Source of the DNA: Pseudomonas sp.
Lineage (GTDB): Bacteria; Pseudomonadota; Gammaproteobacteria; Pseudomonadales; Pseudomonadaceae
Assembly (NCBI GenBank): GCA_030699825.1
Contig: JAUYKV010000016.1
Span: forward strand, 1 to 53,938
Direction: 5' to 3'
DNA length: 53,938 bases
Shown here: piece after piece, positions 35,590 through 43,818 of the stretch
Layout of the letters: every line of letters starts with the position of its first letter
Position numbering within the stretch: position 1 is the stretch's first letter
Made by a program: the position numbers and the translations under genes
Notes under the pieces: model-generated
The model's input: only the letters and a program-made list of their open reading frames with translations
Told to the model about the DNA's origin: nothing
Database searches by the model: none

Positions 35590-36027
35590 ATGATGAGAAA
35601 CGAAACGAGAGCCTTAGGGTTTGCGCCACTGATAATGCCGTTTGCATTTTCCTTCTATGCATTTTTTGCCGATATTCCTGGCTTTAATATGCAAGACGGG
35701 GTGATGACCTTTATCGGTTTGTTTTTCGGTATTGTGATCGTTGGCCTGCCCGTTGCGTATATCTATGAACTCTTTATCGGCTTTCGTTTTTATCAGCTGC
35801 TCTCGAAAAAGAAGCGCGTTAATATTGTTACATTGTCGTTGGGCGGGGTGTTGGTCGCCGACATTCCGCTGTTTTTGATTTGGCCGTTGACCGGCGGGGG
35901 GGGCACAGTTAGTTTTGCTGTGACGTTCCAATTATTTTCATTTGTCGGCTTTATGGTAGGCCTCAACTTCTGGGCATTGCTGAACTTTGAACGCCTGCGA
36001 GATTATGTAAAAGCCTTTCGACGCTAA
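35590..36027 (+). CDS. Orphan small membrane protein, AT-rich (likely acquired)
   Basis: 145 residues with about four hydrophobic spans (roughly 10-28, 40-62, 78-98, 108-130), a basic loop after span 2 (LLSKKKRVN) and a basic end (LRDYVKAFRR). I do not recognise the family. Base composition is clearly lower in GC than every neighbour and codon choice is unlike the host genes, pointing to recent transfer. Two adjacent ATGs (35590, 35593) lack a clear Shine-Dalgarno. It is flanked by RAYT remnants at 35216 and 36137. Confidence 0.6.
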   Translation: MMRNETRALGFAPLIMPFAFSFYAFFADIPGFNMQDGVMTFIGLFFGIVIVGLPVAYIYELFIGFRFYQLLSKKKRVNIVTLSLGGVLVADIPLFLIWPLTGGGGTVSFAVTFQLFSFVGFMVGLNFWALLNFERLRDYVKAFRR

Positions 36028-36136
36028 CGCCGAAACGCACCGCTGACCTTGACGCAGCGAAGCGAAGACTACCGTGTGCCGCAACGGGTTAGCTGTTTGC
36101 CAACATATAGGCACGCAGCTGGCGTTCTTCTTGGGT

Positions 36137-36446
36137 GGTAGGGTCGGACCTATCCAGCTCACTGAAATTTAGAGAGATTCATCCAGAAAAACCGCGTTAT
36201 CAGCCCTTAAACAGGCCATTTCAGGGTCGAAATGGCTGTTGTAGCGCGCTCCCAGGTTCGCCTTGCCGATGGCAATCATCTCCCTGAGCAATCTCACGGT
36301 GGCGGGTGCCAATGGCGCTTTTGGAACTGCGCCAAAAACGTCTGACGGCCTACCGCCAGACTCTTGCTCAAGTTCTCGTCACGTCTGCATGGTTCGGTTT
36401 TCTGAGCCTCATCCCTCCGGGCAGCATGGGTTAGTTGTTCGACCGA
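36137..36446 (-). pseudogene. Decayed RAYT transposase, C-terminal third only
   Basis: The minus strand codes for pieces matching the C-terminus of the intact RAYT at 38813: THAARRDEAQKTEPCRRDE against SHAAWTDEALKAKPCGRDE, SLAVGRQTFLAQFQ against SLAVGSLAFVARFQ, and then, after frameshifts, EMACLRADNAVFLDE. At DNA level 36177-36249 and 38821-38893 differ at only 2 of 73 positions, while the rest has diverged. The terminal motif GGTCGGACCTATCC at 36143-36154 corresponds to the RAYT outer end. The N-terminal two thirds are gone; the amine oxidase stop codon directly abuts the break. Confidence 0.75.
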
Positions 36447-36450
36447 TGAA

Positions 36451-37830
36451 CTACGCCCGAAGGATTTCGGCAACGGCCGCTTCGGCTGATTGCAGGGCGC
36501 CCTCCATCCAGCCCGAATAATTGGAATAGTCCGATCCCGCGAGCACCAGCGGGCCTTCACGCAGCACTGGGGGCGACCCCCGCGACCCTGCGGGAACATA
36601 GGTGTAAGCCCCGCCGATCAGCGGGTTGTTCTCCCAGTCTTCCCCGCGCGTCGTCACCTCCAGGCTGCGCAGCAGGGGAAGTCGCTGTCTTAGCAGCTGG
36701 TCCATGTTCTGGACGCCGCGAAATCGGGCCTCCTTGACCTGCGCGAGTTGCCGGTGGACCGCCGTGGCGTTGAGCACCGCTTTACCGTTCGCGGAACGCT
36801 CCGGGAGCAGCCAGGTCATTCGCGGAAACTCGAACCCCATGATGTGCTGACGAATGCCCAGCGCCGCGAACTCCTGAACATCCACTTGTGCGTGCACCTT
36901 CAATTCATGTGCGACGACCCGCGCTTCACCCCAGCGCGACAGCCAGCGTGGTTGCCCCGGCCAGTAACCCAGCTGCAGCAACGGCCCGAGTGGCAGCGCC
37001 AGCACGACCTGATCGGCGACGTGGGCCACGCCAGCCGCATCCAGGAGCGTCGCCGTGTTCTCGCCGATCACCACGCTCCTGATGCTCGTGTTGCGCCGGA
37101 TCGATTGCGCATGTCGTGCGGCCAATGCCTCGATCAGGCGATCGCTACCGCCCGCCAGCACCTGCGAGTTACCGCCGGCGGCCTCGCGGCGCGTGATGCG
37201 CTGGAAGTGCGCGGCGCCGGTTTGCTCCGGGTCAACCGTGGCGAAGGCCCGAACGAAGGTTTCGCCGCGTGGCGAAAGCCCGAGATCCCGCAGCCACTGT
37301 AGGGCGTTGCGGGGATCGTCGTCCGCCACCAGGTCGGCATTCTCGGCATACGCAAGATGCAGGCGGTGCGGCCAGCGGGTTTTCTCCCACGGTGACAGTC
37401 CGTCGGTCAAATCGGCGGGGAGGTCAGGCGGAAGACGGAAACGAAGCATGCGGCTGTGGTGGCGGAATAGCAGATCCCCTTCGAGGAACGGGTAATCGAT
37501 CAGCGGGATTCGCAAGTCGTCGGCGAGCCGGCGCACGCGTTGGTGGCTGTGCATGATCTGTTCACCGCCGGCTTCGGCGCGCAGCCCCGGCGCCAATCCG
37601 TCACGTATCGTCAGGATGCGTCCACCGAGGCGAGGCGACGCCTCGAAGAGCAGCGCTTGCCGGCCAGCAGCTTGCAGCGCATCGAGCACCGCGAGCCCGG
37701 CCAGACCGCCTCCCACGATCAATACCGGCCGCTGCAGCGGTCCGCGGGTTTGTGCGAGCGATGTGCCCGTTATCGCGAGTCCCGCGACGGTCTTGAGAAA
37801 ATCCCTGCGCGATGAGGACCAATATTTCAT
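36451..37830 (-). CDS. Tat-exported flavin amine oxidase
   Basis: A 459-residue FAD enzyme of the monoamine-oxidase family. Start at 37830 gives a textbook Tat signal (SSRRDFLKTVAGLAITGTS); the frame continues upstream to 37875 but adds nothing sensible. FAD-binding motif VLIVGGGLAGLAVLDAL (about 32-48), FEASPRLGGRIL (about 58-69), and C-terminal LAGSDYSNYSGWMEGALQS. It would act in the periplasm, folded with FAD before export, oxidising an amine; substrate unknown. Divergent from the SDR gene with 128 bp between starts. Its stop abuts the RAYT remnant. Confidence 0.8.
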   Translation of the reverse strand: MKYWSSSRRDFLKTVAGLAITGTSLAQTRGPLQRPVLIVGGGLAGLAVLDALQAAGRQALLFEASPRLGGRILTIRDGLAPGLRAEAGGEQIMHSHQRVRRLADDLRIPLIDYPFLEGDLLFRHHSRMLRFRLPPDLPADLTDGLSPWEKTRWPHRLHLAYAENADLVADDDPRNALQWLRDLGLSPRGETFVRAFATVDPEQTGAAHFQRITRREAAGGNSQVLAGGSDRLIEALAARHAQSIRRNTSIRSVVIGENTATLLDAAGVAHVADQVVLALPLGPLLQLGYWPGQPRWLSRWGEARVVAHELKVHAQVDVQEFAALGIRQHIMGFEFPRMTWLLPERSANGKAVLNATAVHRQLAQVKEARFRGVQNMDQLLRQRLPLLRSLEVTTRGEDWENNPLIGGAYTYVPAGSRGSPPVLREGPLVLAGSDYSNYSGWMEGALQSAEAAVAEILRA

Positions 37831-37958
37831 GCAACAATCACCCGGATGGCCGTCGGACCCGATTGTACCGTGCAAGCTCCGGCGGCAAAATGCTCGACAA
37901 CCCTTAACGCGGTGGCGCTTTCGCGGCGATGCCTTACGTAGCCCAGAGGATACCTTGC

Positions 37959-38750
37959 ATGCGTCAGGCCCGGCGACTGTCCATTGTTGCGCTGTTGCTT
38001 GTCTGTTTCTTCCCGGTCGGTGTTTCGATTGCCGCGGAGAAGGCAGACCGATCCGTCGCGGATGCGCGACATCCCCAACCGACCGTGGTCATCACCGGGG
38101 CCAATCGCGGGCTCGGTCTGGAATTTTCGCGCCAATTCGCCGCGGCCGGCGCCACTGTCATCGCCACCGTGCGGCGACCCGAAGACGCCGATGACCTGCG
38201 CGAACTGGGGGTCAGGATCGAGCGGCTGGACGTGGCCGATAGCGTCTCCGTGGCTCAATTCAGGGAGCGAATCGGCGATCTGCCGGTGGACATCCTGATC
38301 AACAACGCGGGCATTGGCAGTTGGCTGTATCGGCTCGAAGAAGTCGATGCCGACGCGCTCGACCGCTATTTTCAAGTCAATACCCTGGGGCCGCTGCGCG
38401 TGACCCAGGCGCTGCTGCCGTCGCTTCGCCGCGGCGCCGGTAAGACCGTTGTCAACATCACCAGCGATCTCGCCAGTCTCGAGCGCAACACGCGGGGAGG
38501 AGCGTACGGTTACCGGGAGAGCAAGGCCGCCCTCAACATGTTCACCCGCACCTTGGCCGCGGAGCTGCGACGTGAGGAATTCATCTGCGTGGTGATAAGT
38601 CCGGGCTGGGTCCGCACCGACATGGGCGGCCCGCAAGCGGAACAGAGCCCGAGCGAAAGCGTCGCGGGGATCATCCGCGTGCTGCGCGGATTGACGGCCA
38701 AGGATTCGGGGAAATTCCTCGATTATCGCGGGGAAGAACTGCCCTGGTGA
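37959..38750 (+). CDS. Short-chain dehydrogenase/reductase with an N-terminal signal peptide
   Basis: A 263-residue SDR. Start at 37959 is favoured by AGAGGA eight bases upstream (rather than 37929). The first about 25 residues (MRQARRLSIVALLLVCFF, ending near VSIAAEK) look like a Sec signal peptide; then a complete classical SDR: TGANRGLGLEF cofactor loop, NNAGIG, ITSDLAS with the catalytic Ser, and YRESK with Tyr and Lys, then SPGWVRTDMGG. An exported SDR is unusual because NAD(P) is not available in the periplasm; the segment may instead act as a membrane anchor. It probably works with the divergent amine oxidase. Confidence 0.78.
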   Translation: MRQARRLSIVALLLVCFFPVGVSIAAEKADRSVADARHPQPTVVITGANRGLGLEFSRQFAAAGATVIATVRRPEDADDLRELGVRIERLDVADSVSVAQFRERIGDLPVDILINNAGIGSWLYRLEEVDADALDRYFQVNTLGPLRVTQALLPSLRRGAGKTVVNITSDLASLERNTRGGAYGYRESKAALNMFTRTLAAELRREEFICVVISPGWVRTDMGGPQAEQSPSESVAGIIRVLRGLTAKDSGKFLDYRGEELPW

Positions 38751-38812
38751 ATTCCCGTCTCCCCGGACTGATAGCTGGGTCGTGGGGTCGGACCTACCCA
38801 ACGCACTGATAG

Positions 38813-39601
38813 TTATAGAAATTCATCTAGAAAAACCGCGTTATCAGCCCTTAAACAGGCCATTTCAGGGTCGAAATGGCTGTTGTAACGCGCCCTAGAC
38901 TCGCCTAGCCGGTAACAGTCACCTTTTTGAGCTATCTCACGGTGCAGCGTGGCAATACCGCTTTGCGCCTGGAATCGCGCCACGAACGCCAGACTGCCCA
39001 CCGCCAGACTCATGCTCCAGCTCTCGTCACGTCCGCATGGTTTGGCTTTCAGCGCCTCATCCGTCCAGGCTGCATGGCTGCGCTGGAGTGTGTTCAGGTC
39101 GCGGATGCCAAGCAAATTCATCAAGGCCACCAGGTCGATAACGCCATATCGCGTGGGCGGCTGCTGAATTTCCCGGTAACCACAGGGTTCCCATTGCGCC
39201 GGATGGAAGACGGCCCCGGCACGCACCATATTCATGTCGATATAGGCCATGCAACGCGTCAGGTAACCGTCGGTGTCCACGGCGGTGGCATGGTAGCGGT
39301 CTTCCCAGTAGGCGCCGCGCCGCTGTTTGCGCTGGTTGTATTCCTGCGCCGTGCGTCCGGCGATCAATTGCATGCTGCGCGCGATTTCCCCCTGTCCACG
39401 GTCGACTACCAGCAGGTGGATGTGATTCGAGGTCACGACGTAGTTCAACACACAGAGGCCGAAGCGTTTGCGCGCCTCGAACAGCCAGTGCCGCCACCGT
39501 TGCCGGTCGCGACCAAACTTGAGCAGAAACTCACGCTGATGACAGCGGTGGGTGATGTGCCAGACGTGACCCGGCAGCAAGAATCGATTCGCGCGAGGCA
39601 T
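38813..39601 (-). CDS. REP-associated tyrosine transposase (RAYT)
   Basis: A 262-residue HUH-type single-strand nuclease of the IS200/IS605-related RAYT (Y1) family. The metal-binding pair is in TSNHIHLLVVD (about residues 57-67); a candidate catalytic Tyr lies in TAQEYNQRK about 25 residues later; GAYWEDRYHATAV and YIDMNMVRAGAV are characteristic. The frame looks complete (MPRANRFLLPGHVWHITHR start, FLDEFL end). It is flanked by REP-like sequence and by a decayed paralogue at 36137. It likely acts on REP palindromes in this genome, several of which are in the window. Confidence 0.88.
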   Translation of the reverse strand: MPRANRFLLPGHVWHITHRCHQREFLLKFGRDRQRWRHWLFEARKRFGLCVLNYVVTSNHIHLLVVDRGQGEIARSMQLIAGRTAQEYNQRKQRRGAYWEDRYHATAVDTDGYLTRCMAYIDMNMVRAGAVFHPAQWEPCGYREIQQPPTRYGVIDLVALMNLLGIRDLNTLQRSHAAWTDEALKAKPCGRDESWSMSLAVGSLAFVARFQAQSGIATLHREIAQKGDCYRLGESRARYNSHFDPEMACLRADNAVFLDEFL

Positions 39602-39702
39602 CCCTTTCCCCTTGGCTATGTCCCAGTTACGTGTTGCAGGATTACACGACTTACGTTGACAGCTTTTCAGGAAATATCACCAGCAAAAAAAGCACACATC
39701 AC

Positions 39703-39766
39703 CTGTATAAGCCAGCTTGCTGGCGATCCAAGCCCAACAGCATCGCTGGCAAGTTGGGCCCTACAG
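39703..39766. repeat. REP pair (REPIN) next to the RAYT gene
   Basis: CTGTATAAGCCAGCTTGCTGG (39703-39723, running into CGAT) and its near-complement ending GGGCCCTACAG at 39766 form an inverted REP pair with a 14-base centre. The core (CCAGCTTGCTGGCGAT) is that of the pair at 18587-18666, so it may be the substrate type of the neighbouring RAYT. The remaining part of 39602-40156 has no gene; it includes AT-rich sequence at 39780-39900 and the RAYT outer end at 39909. Confidence 0.75.
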
Positions 39767-40156
39767 GGTATCGCTGCATGCAACACATAACGGGTACGGA
39801 GCCTTCCTCTTTTCTTAAAATACGATTTTTGATGCAAAAATGGGTTATCTAAGCGGTTATTTGGCCATTATTTGGCGGTGTTTTTCTTATTGTTCAGGTG
39901 GTTGCGTGGGTCCGACCCTGAGGTCGCTGAGGTCTGCTATTGCTTACAAGGCTCTTCCTTATCGACTCAGTCACCAGCCGTATATGGCAGGAGGCTTGGC
40001 CCGCTTTATGCTGCTCTCAAACAGTACCTCCGTACCAGATAGCAGTTGCCTCGCAACCCGCAGAGTGGTTGAGTGCGTCTATAACCAATAGGGCAGGCAT
40101 ACCCACCGGATGGGGGGATGACCAGCCTGGAATTTTTGCCTTGTGGACAGTCGGTC

Positions 40157-40888
40157 ATGAATGGATTGCGTGCGTTGTGCTTGTCGCTGTTGGTGTTGCC
40201 CTTGGGCGTGGCGGCGCAGGCCCTGCGTCTGGTGGCTGACCCCTGGCCGCCGTTCAATGACCATACGTTGCTGAATAACGGCGTGGCCTCGGATCTGGTG
40301 AGCAGTGCGCTGGACCGTGCCGGTTATGCCACGGAGTATGCGCAGGCACCCTGGGCGCGGGCGGTGCGCGGTTTGCAGCACAGCGATTACGATGTGCTGA
40401 TAAATGCCTGGTACAGCGAGGAGCGCGCCAGCTACGGTTACTTTTCCGCGCCTTTTCTGCTCAATCGCATCCGCCTGCTGCGGCGCAAGGGTAGCGCCAT
40501 CCAGTTCGAGCAACTGGCCGATCTGTATATCCAGCGCATCGCGGTGGTGCGCGGCTATGCCTATTCCGCCGAGTTCGACAGCGACCCACGGTTGCACAAG
40601 GTGGGTGTCGGCAGTTTCGCCAGCGCCGCGCGCATGCTGCAGGCCGGGCGGGTCGAGTTGACCCTGGAGGACGAGCTCGTCGCCCGTTATCACCTGGCTG
40701 GCGAGTTGAGCGGGATCCGCGATGAGCTGGAGTTTATCGAGCGGCCGTTGAGCGAGAACGGTCTGCATATCCTGATCCGCCGCAGCCATCCGCAGCACCG
40801 GCAGATTGCCGAGGCGTTCAACCGGGCCATCGTCGCCATGCGTGCCGATGGCAGTTATGCGGCGATTCTCCAGCGGCATGGGTTGTAG
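40157..40888 (+). CDS. Periplasmic solute-binding protein, family 3 (orphan)
   Basis: A 243-residue amino-acid-type (SBP_bac_3) binding protein. Start at 40157 gives a clean signal peptide (MNGLRALCLSLLVLPLGVA, cleavage before LRLVADPW); the frame from 40118 adds 13 residues that spoil it. Features: LRLVADPWPPFND, WARAVRGLQHSDYDVLINAW, YFSAPFLLNRIRLL and ENGLHILIRRS. No permease or ATPase is adjacent, so it is an orphan that may feed a distant importer or sense a solute. It lies at the right edge of the RAYT island. Confidence 0.8.
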   Translation: MNGLRALCLSLLVLPLGVAAQALRLVADPWPPFNDHTLLNNGVASDLVSSALDRAGYATEYAQAPWARAVRGLQHSDYDVLINAWYSEERASYGYFSAPFLLNRIRLLRRKGSAIQFEQLADLYIQRIAVVRGYAYSAEFDSDPRLHKVGVGSFASAARMLQAGRVELTLEDELVARYHLAGELSGIRDELEFIERPLSENGLHILIRRSHPQHRQIAEAFNRAIVAMRADGSYAAILQRHGL

Positions 40889-41041
40889 CCAATCTACGGT
40901 TGCCGATAGTGGGGCGGTCTTTTCGCGGGTGAGTTCGAGCCTGGGGGCCGGCATGCGCCAAGCGCCGCCTGAGCTATCTTTCGCGGCCAAGGCGGGGTGC
41001 CGCCCAGCCGCTCCCACAGAGGTCATGCGCAGACCTGGCCG

Positions 41042-42376
41042 CTAGAGCGTCAGGGTCAGGCGCCGGAGCAGGGCGCCGGGGAGCAGGGTCGAGTCGTTGT
41101 GGCGTTGCCGGTAGGTGCTGGTGGACAGGCTCAGCTCGCGCTCGCGGGTCAGGGCTTCGAGCTGGCTGCCGAGCAGGTCGTAGAGGCTGTCGTCGAAGCG
41201 CATGCTGGCGAGCGGCGCCTGCAGTTTGCCGTCCTCGACCCAGAAGGTGGCGAAGCGGGTCATGCCGGTCAGGCGCGCGGCCGGGCGGTCGGAGTAGTTG
41301 AGGTACCAGAGGTTGCCGATATAGAGGCCGTCGCCGAGGCGGGCGAGGATCTCGTCCTGCTCCAGGCTGCCGGCGGCCATGGCCAGCGCTTGCGGGCTTT
41401 CCCAGGGGCTGGCGCCGTTGGCCGGCAGGCCGTATTCGGCGGCGCTGCGGGCGCTGACCAGTTGCTCGCCGGGCTGGCCGGCGCGGATCAGTTCGAGGTC
41501 GCGGCGCGGGTAGCCTTCGCTGGAAAATCCCGGGGTCAGCGAGCCCGTGACCTGCTCGTGCAGCTGCAGCAGCGGGCTGAGGCTGGCGGCGCCGGCATGC
41601 AGGCGTTGCAGCGGGCTGTCCTTGTCGGCCAGGGCCTGGGCGGAGAAGCCGCCCCAGCCGAGCAGTTCGATGATTTCCTGCAGGGCGGCGGGCGCCAGGT
41701 AGGCGCGGTAGCTGCCGGGCGCCAGGCTGCGCACGGGCCGGCCCAGGTAGGCCAGTTGCTCGCGCGCCTGCTGCATGCGCCGGGCGAAGGCCTCGGCCTG
41801 CCAGGTCTGGCCGGCGTACTGCGCCTTGACGGCCTGGCCGTTGGCGTGGAACAGGCTCCAGTCGAAGTTGAAGCTGCTCGCCTGGTGCCAGCCGAAGGCG
41901 CCGCTGGAGCTGGCGAAGCCACGGCTGAGCGGGCCGGCGGCGTAGAAACCGACCAGATCCAGGCCGTGCGCGGCCTGACCGATCTGCTCGACCACCGCGG
42001 CGCTGTCTGGCAGGGGTTCGAGTTGCAGCACCTGACTGTGCCAGGCCTCGCGGTTGAGCTGCAGGTAAGGATCGGGCGGCAGCAGCGGCAGGGTCTGGCG
42101 CAGCTGCGTCAGGGCGTCGGCCAGGCGCTGGCGGTCGACCTGCGCTGCGCCGCCGAGGGTGACCTGTAACTCGGCATGGCGGCCGTCGCGGATCAGTTGC
42201 AGGGACAGGCTGGCCTGCTGCACATGGCCGGCCTGGCGCACCTTGCCCTGGTTGAAACGGATGAACTCGGAGGATTCGGCGCTGTAGCCGAGGCTGAATT
42301 CTTCGCCGGCGCTCAGGGCGCCGCGCAGCCACGCGGCCAGGGCTTCGAATTGGCTCAGGGCGTCTGGATTGCTCAT
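41042..42376 (-). CDS. TldE/PmbA-family protein (metalloprotease partner)
   Basis: A 444-residue protein of the PmbA/TldE half of the TldD-TldE protease. It starts at 42376 with MSNPDALSQFEALAAWLRG; the open frame upstream (to 42817) belongs to the opposite reading of the TldD gene. It lacks the HExxxH zinc site, as expected for TldE. Mid-segment ELLGWGGFSAQALADKDSPL and the C-terminal GDGLYIGNLWYLNYSDRPAARLTGMTR (seen in parts) are typical. Its start overlaps the TldD stop by one base (TGATG). Known TldD/E cleave unstructured or RiPP leader peptides and CcdA; the substrate of this second-type pair is unknown. Confidence 0.82.
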   Translation of the reverse strand: MSNPDALSQFEALAAWLRGALSAGEEFSLGYSAESSEFIRFNQGKVRQAGHVQQASLSLQLIRDGRHAELQVTLGGAAQVDRQRLADALTQLRQTLPLLPPDPYLQLNREAWHSQVLQLEPLPDSAAVVEQIGQAAHGLDLVGFYAAGPLSRGFASSSGAFGWHQASSFNFDWSLFHANGQAVKAQYAGQTWQAEAFARRMQQAREQLAYLGRPVRSLAPGSYRAYLAPAALQEIIELLGWGGFSAQALADKDSPLQRLHAGAASLSPLLQLHEQVTGSLTPGFSSEGYPRRDLELIRAGQPGEQLVSARSAAEYGLPANGASPWESPQALAMAAGSLEQDEILARLGDGLYIGNLWYLNYSDRPAARLTGMTRFATFWVEDGKLQAPLASMRFDDSLYDLLGSQLEALTRERELSLSTSTYRQRHNDSTLLPGALLRRLTLTL

Positions 42377-43818
42377 CAGGCCGCTCCGCCGAATACGTCG
42401 ACCTGGCTGAATACGCAGGCCGGGGTGGCGTGGCCGACGCGCACCACCTGGTTGGGTTCGCCCTTGCCGCAGTGCGGGGTGCCGAGCACCTCGCGGGTGC
42501 TGGCGTCGCCGACGGCCGTGAGCGAACCCCAGAACCGGCTGGAGATGCCGCGGTAGTTGGGGTTCTTGACCACGCCGCGCAGCTGGCCGTGCTCGATCAA
42601 CTGGCCCCATTCGCAGCCGAACTGGAACTTGTTGCGCGCGTCGTCGATCGACCAGGAGCGGTTGCTGGCCATCAGGATGCCGTGCTCGATGCCGCCGATC
42701 AGCTGTTCCAGGCTGTGTTCGCCCGGCTCGATATTGAGGTTGGCCATGCGGTCGATCGGCGGGCGGTTCCAGTTGCAGGCGCGGCTGTTGGCCACCCCCG
42801 GCAGGCCGCTGCGCCACTGCGACAGGGCGCCGCCGAGGGGGCGTAGCAGCAGGCCGTCGCGGATCAGGTACTCGCGCCGCGCCGGGCTGCCGTCGTCGTC
42901 ATGGGCGTAGCTGGCCAGCTCTTCGGGGATGCCCGGGTCGAAGGTCACGTTGAGCAGGCTGGAGCCGTATTGCAGGTGGCCGAAGTCGCCGGTCTTGACG
43001 AAGCTGGTGCCGGCGAAGTTGCGCTCGTCGCCGAGGATGCGGTCCAGCTCCAGCGGGTGGCCGATGGATTCGTGCAGCTGCAGGATCATCTGGTCCGGCA
43101 TCAGCAGCAGGTCGCGCGGGCCGCTCGGCGCGTTGGGCGCCAGCAGCAGTTGCAGGGCCTGGTCGGCGACCTGCGGTGCGGCGCCGATCAGGCTCAGGCG
43201 CTCGATCACTTCGGCTCCGCCCTGCTGGCCGAGATGGGCGCCGCCGAGGTTGCGGGTCTGGCTGTCCTGGCCGTCGTAGGCGGTGACGCTGAGGTGCGGA
43301 TAGACGAAACACTGGGCCTGGCGCAGCTCGGCGCCGCTGTTGTTGAGGTAGAGCTGCTCGACCTGGGTCAGGTCGAGGCCGACCCGCCAATTGACCAGGC
43401 GCGGGTCGCTGGGCACGGCGGCGGACTCGGCGGCGAGCATCTGGTAGCAGGCGGCGAGCGAGGGCACGTCCTGATCCAGGCCGGGCGAGCGGTACTCGCC
43501 GCGTTCGCCGCAGGGCGCCAGTGTGCGCAGGTCGAGCAAGGCCTGTGGAGCGATCCGCCGGGCCAGTGCCTCGGCCCGCTCCAGCGCGGTCTGCAGGCCT
43601 TGGCGGGACAGGTCGCTGGTCGCCGCGTAGGCCTCGACCCCGGCCACCCGCACGCTGAGCATCGCGCCCTGGTCGCGGCTGAAGCGCGGCGGCTCGGCCA
43701 CCTGCTTGCGCATCGCCAGTTGCTGGTGGTCTTCGCGGACATAGCGCAACGACCAGTGCTCGGCATCACTGTGCAGGGCGGCGAAGTGCTGCTTGAGTGT
43801 GGCGAAGGCCTCGAACAT
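42376..43818 (-). CDS. TldD-family metalloprotease (catalytic subunit)
   Basis: A 480-residue catalytic partner. The zinc motif is HESIGHPLELDRILGDE (HExxxH, near residue 255), preceded by DLLLMPDQMILQL, and a later Cys-bearing segment near the C-terminus (VGHATPACVFSQVDVFGG). N-terminal domain about 1-200 includes ADGS-like variant folds. It forms an operon with the TldE-like gene downstream. No candidate precursor peptide was found in 43819-44216 or between the two genes. This pair differs from the canonical tldD/pmbA loci, which sit elsewhere in Pseudomonas. Confidence 0.85.
   Translation of the reverse strand: MFEAFATLKQHFAALHSDAEHWSLRYVREDHQQLAMRKQVAEPPRFSRDQGAMLSVRVAGVEAYAATSDLSRQGLQTALERAEALARRIAPQALLDLRTLAPCGERGEYRSPGLDQDVPSLAACYQMLAAESAAVPSDPRLVNWRVGLDLTQVEQLYLNNSGAELRQAQCFVYPHLSVTAYDGQDSQTRNLGGAHLGQQGGAEVIERLSLIGAAPQVADQALQLLLAPNAPSGPRDLLLMPDQMILQLHESIGHPLELDRILGDERNFAGTSFVKTGDFGHLQYGSSLLNVTFDPGIPEELASYAHDDDGSPARREYLIRDGLLLRPLGGALSQWRSGLPGVANSRACNWNRPPIDRMANLNIEPGEHSLEQLIGGIEHGILMASNRSWSIDDARNKFQFGCEWGQLIEHGQLRGVVKNPNYRGISSRFWGSLTAVGDASTREVLGTPHCGKGEPNQVVRVGHATPACVFSQVDVFGGAA

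Larger units (their letters stand above)
38785..39918. mobile_element. RAYT unit bounded by 10-bp inverted GGGTCGGACC ends
   Basis: GGGTCGGACC at 38785-38794 and its exact complement GGTCCGACCC at 39909-39918 bound a 1.13-kb segment containing the RAYT gene and, on its 5' side, an REP pair at 39703-39766. Known: RAYT transposases are single-copy, domesticated relatives of IS200/IS605 that are flanked by REP palindromes and mobilise REP pairs. Related outer ends recur at 36143 (GGTCGGACCTATCC) and 35216, indicating at least three ancestral copies in 4 kb. The AT-rich stretch 39780-39900 carries no gene. Confidence 0.6.

Noticed and set aside
42377..42817. Upstream extension of the TldE-like frame
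   Set aside because: Lies within the TldD gene in another frame; the ATG at 42376 overlaps the TldD stop as expected for an operon.
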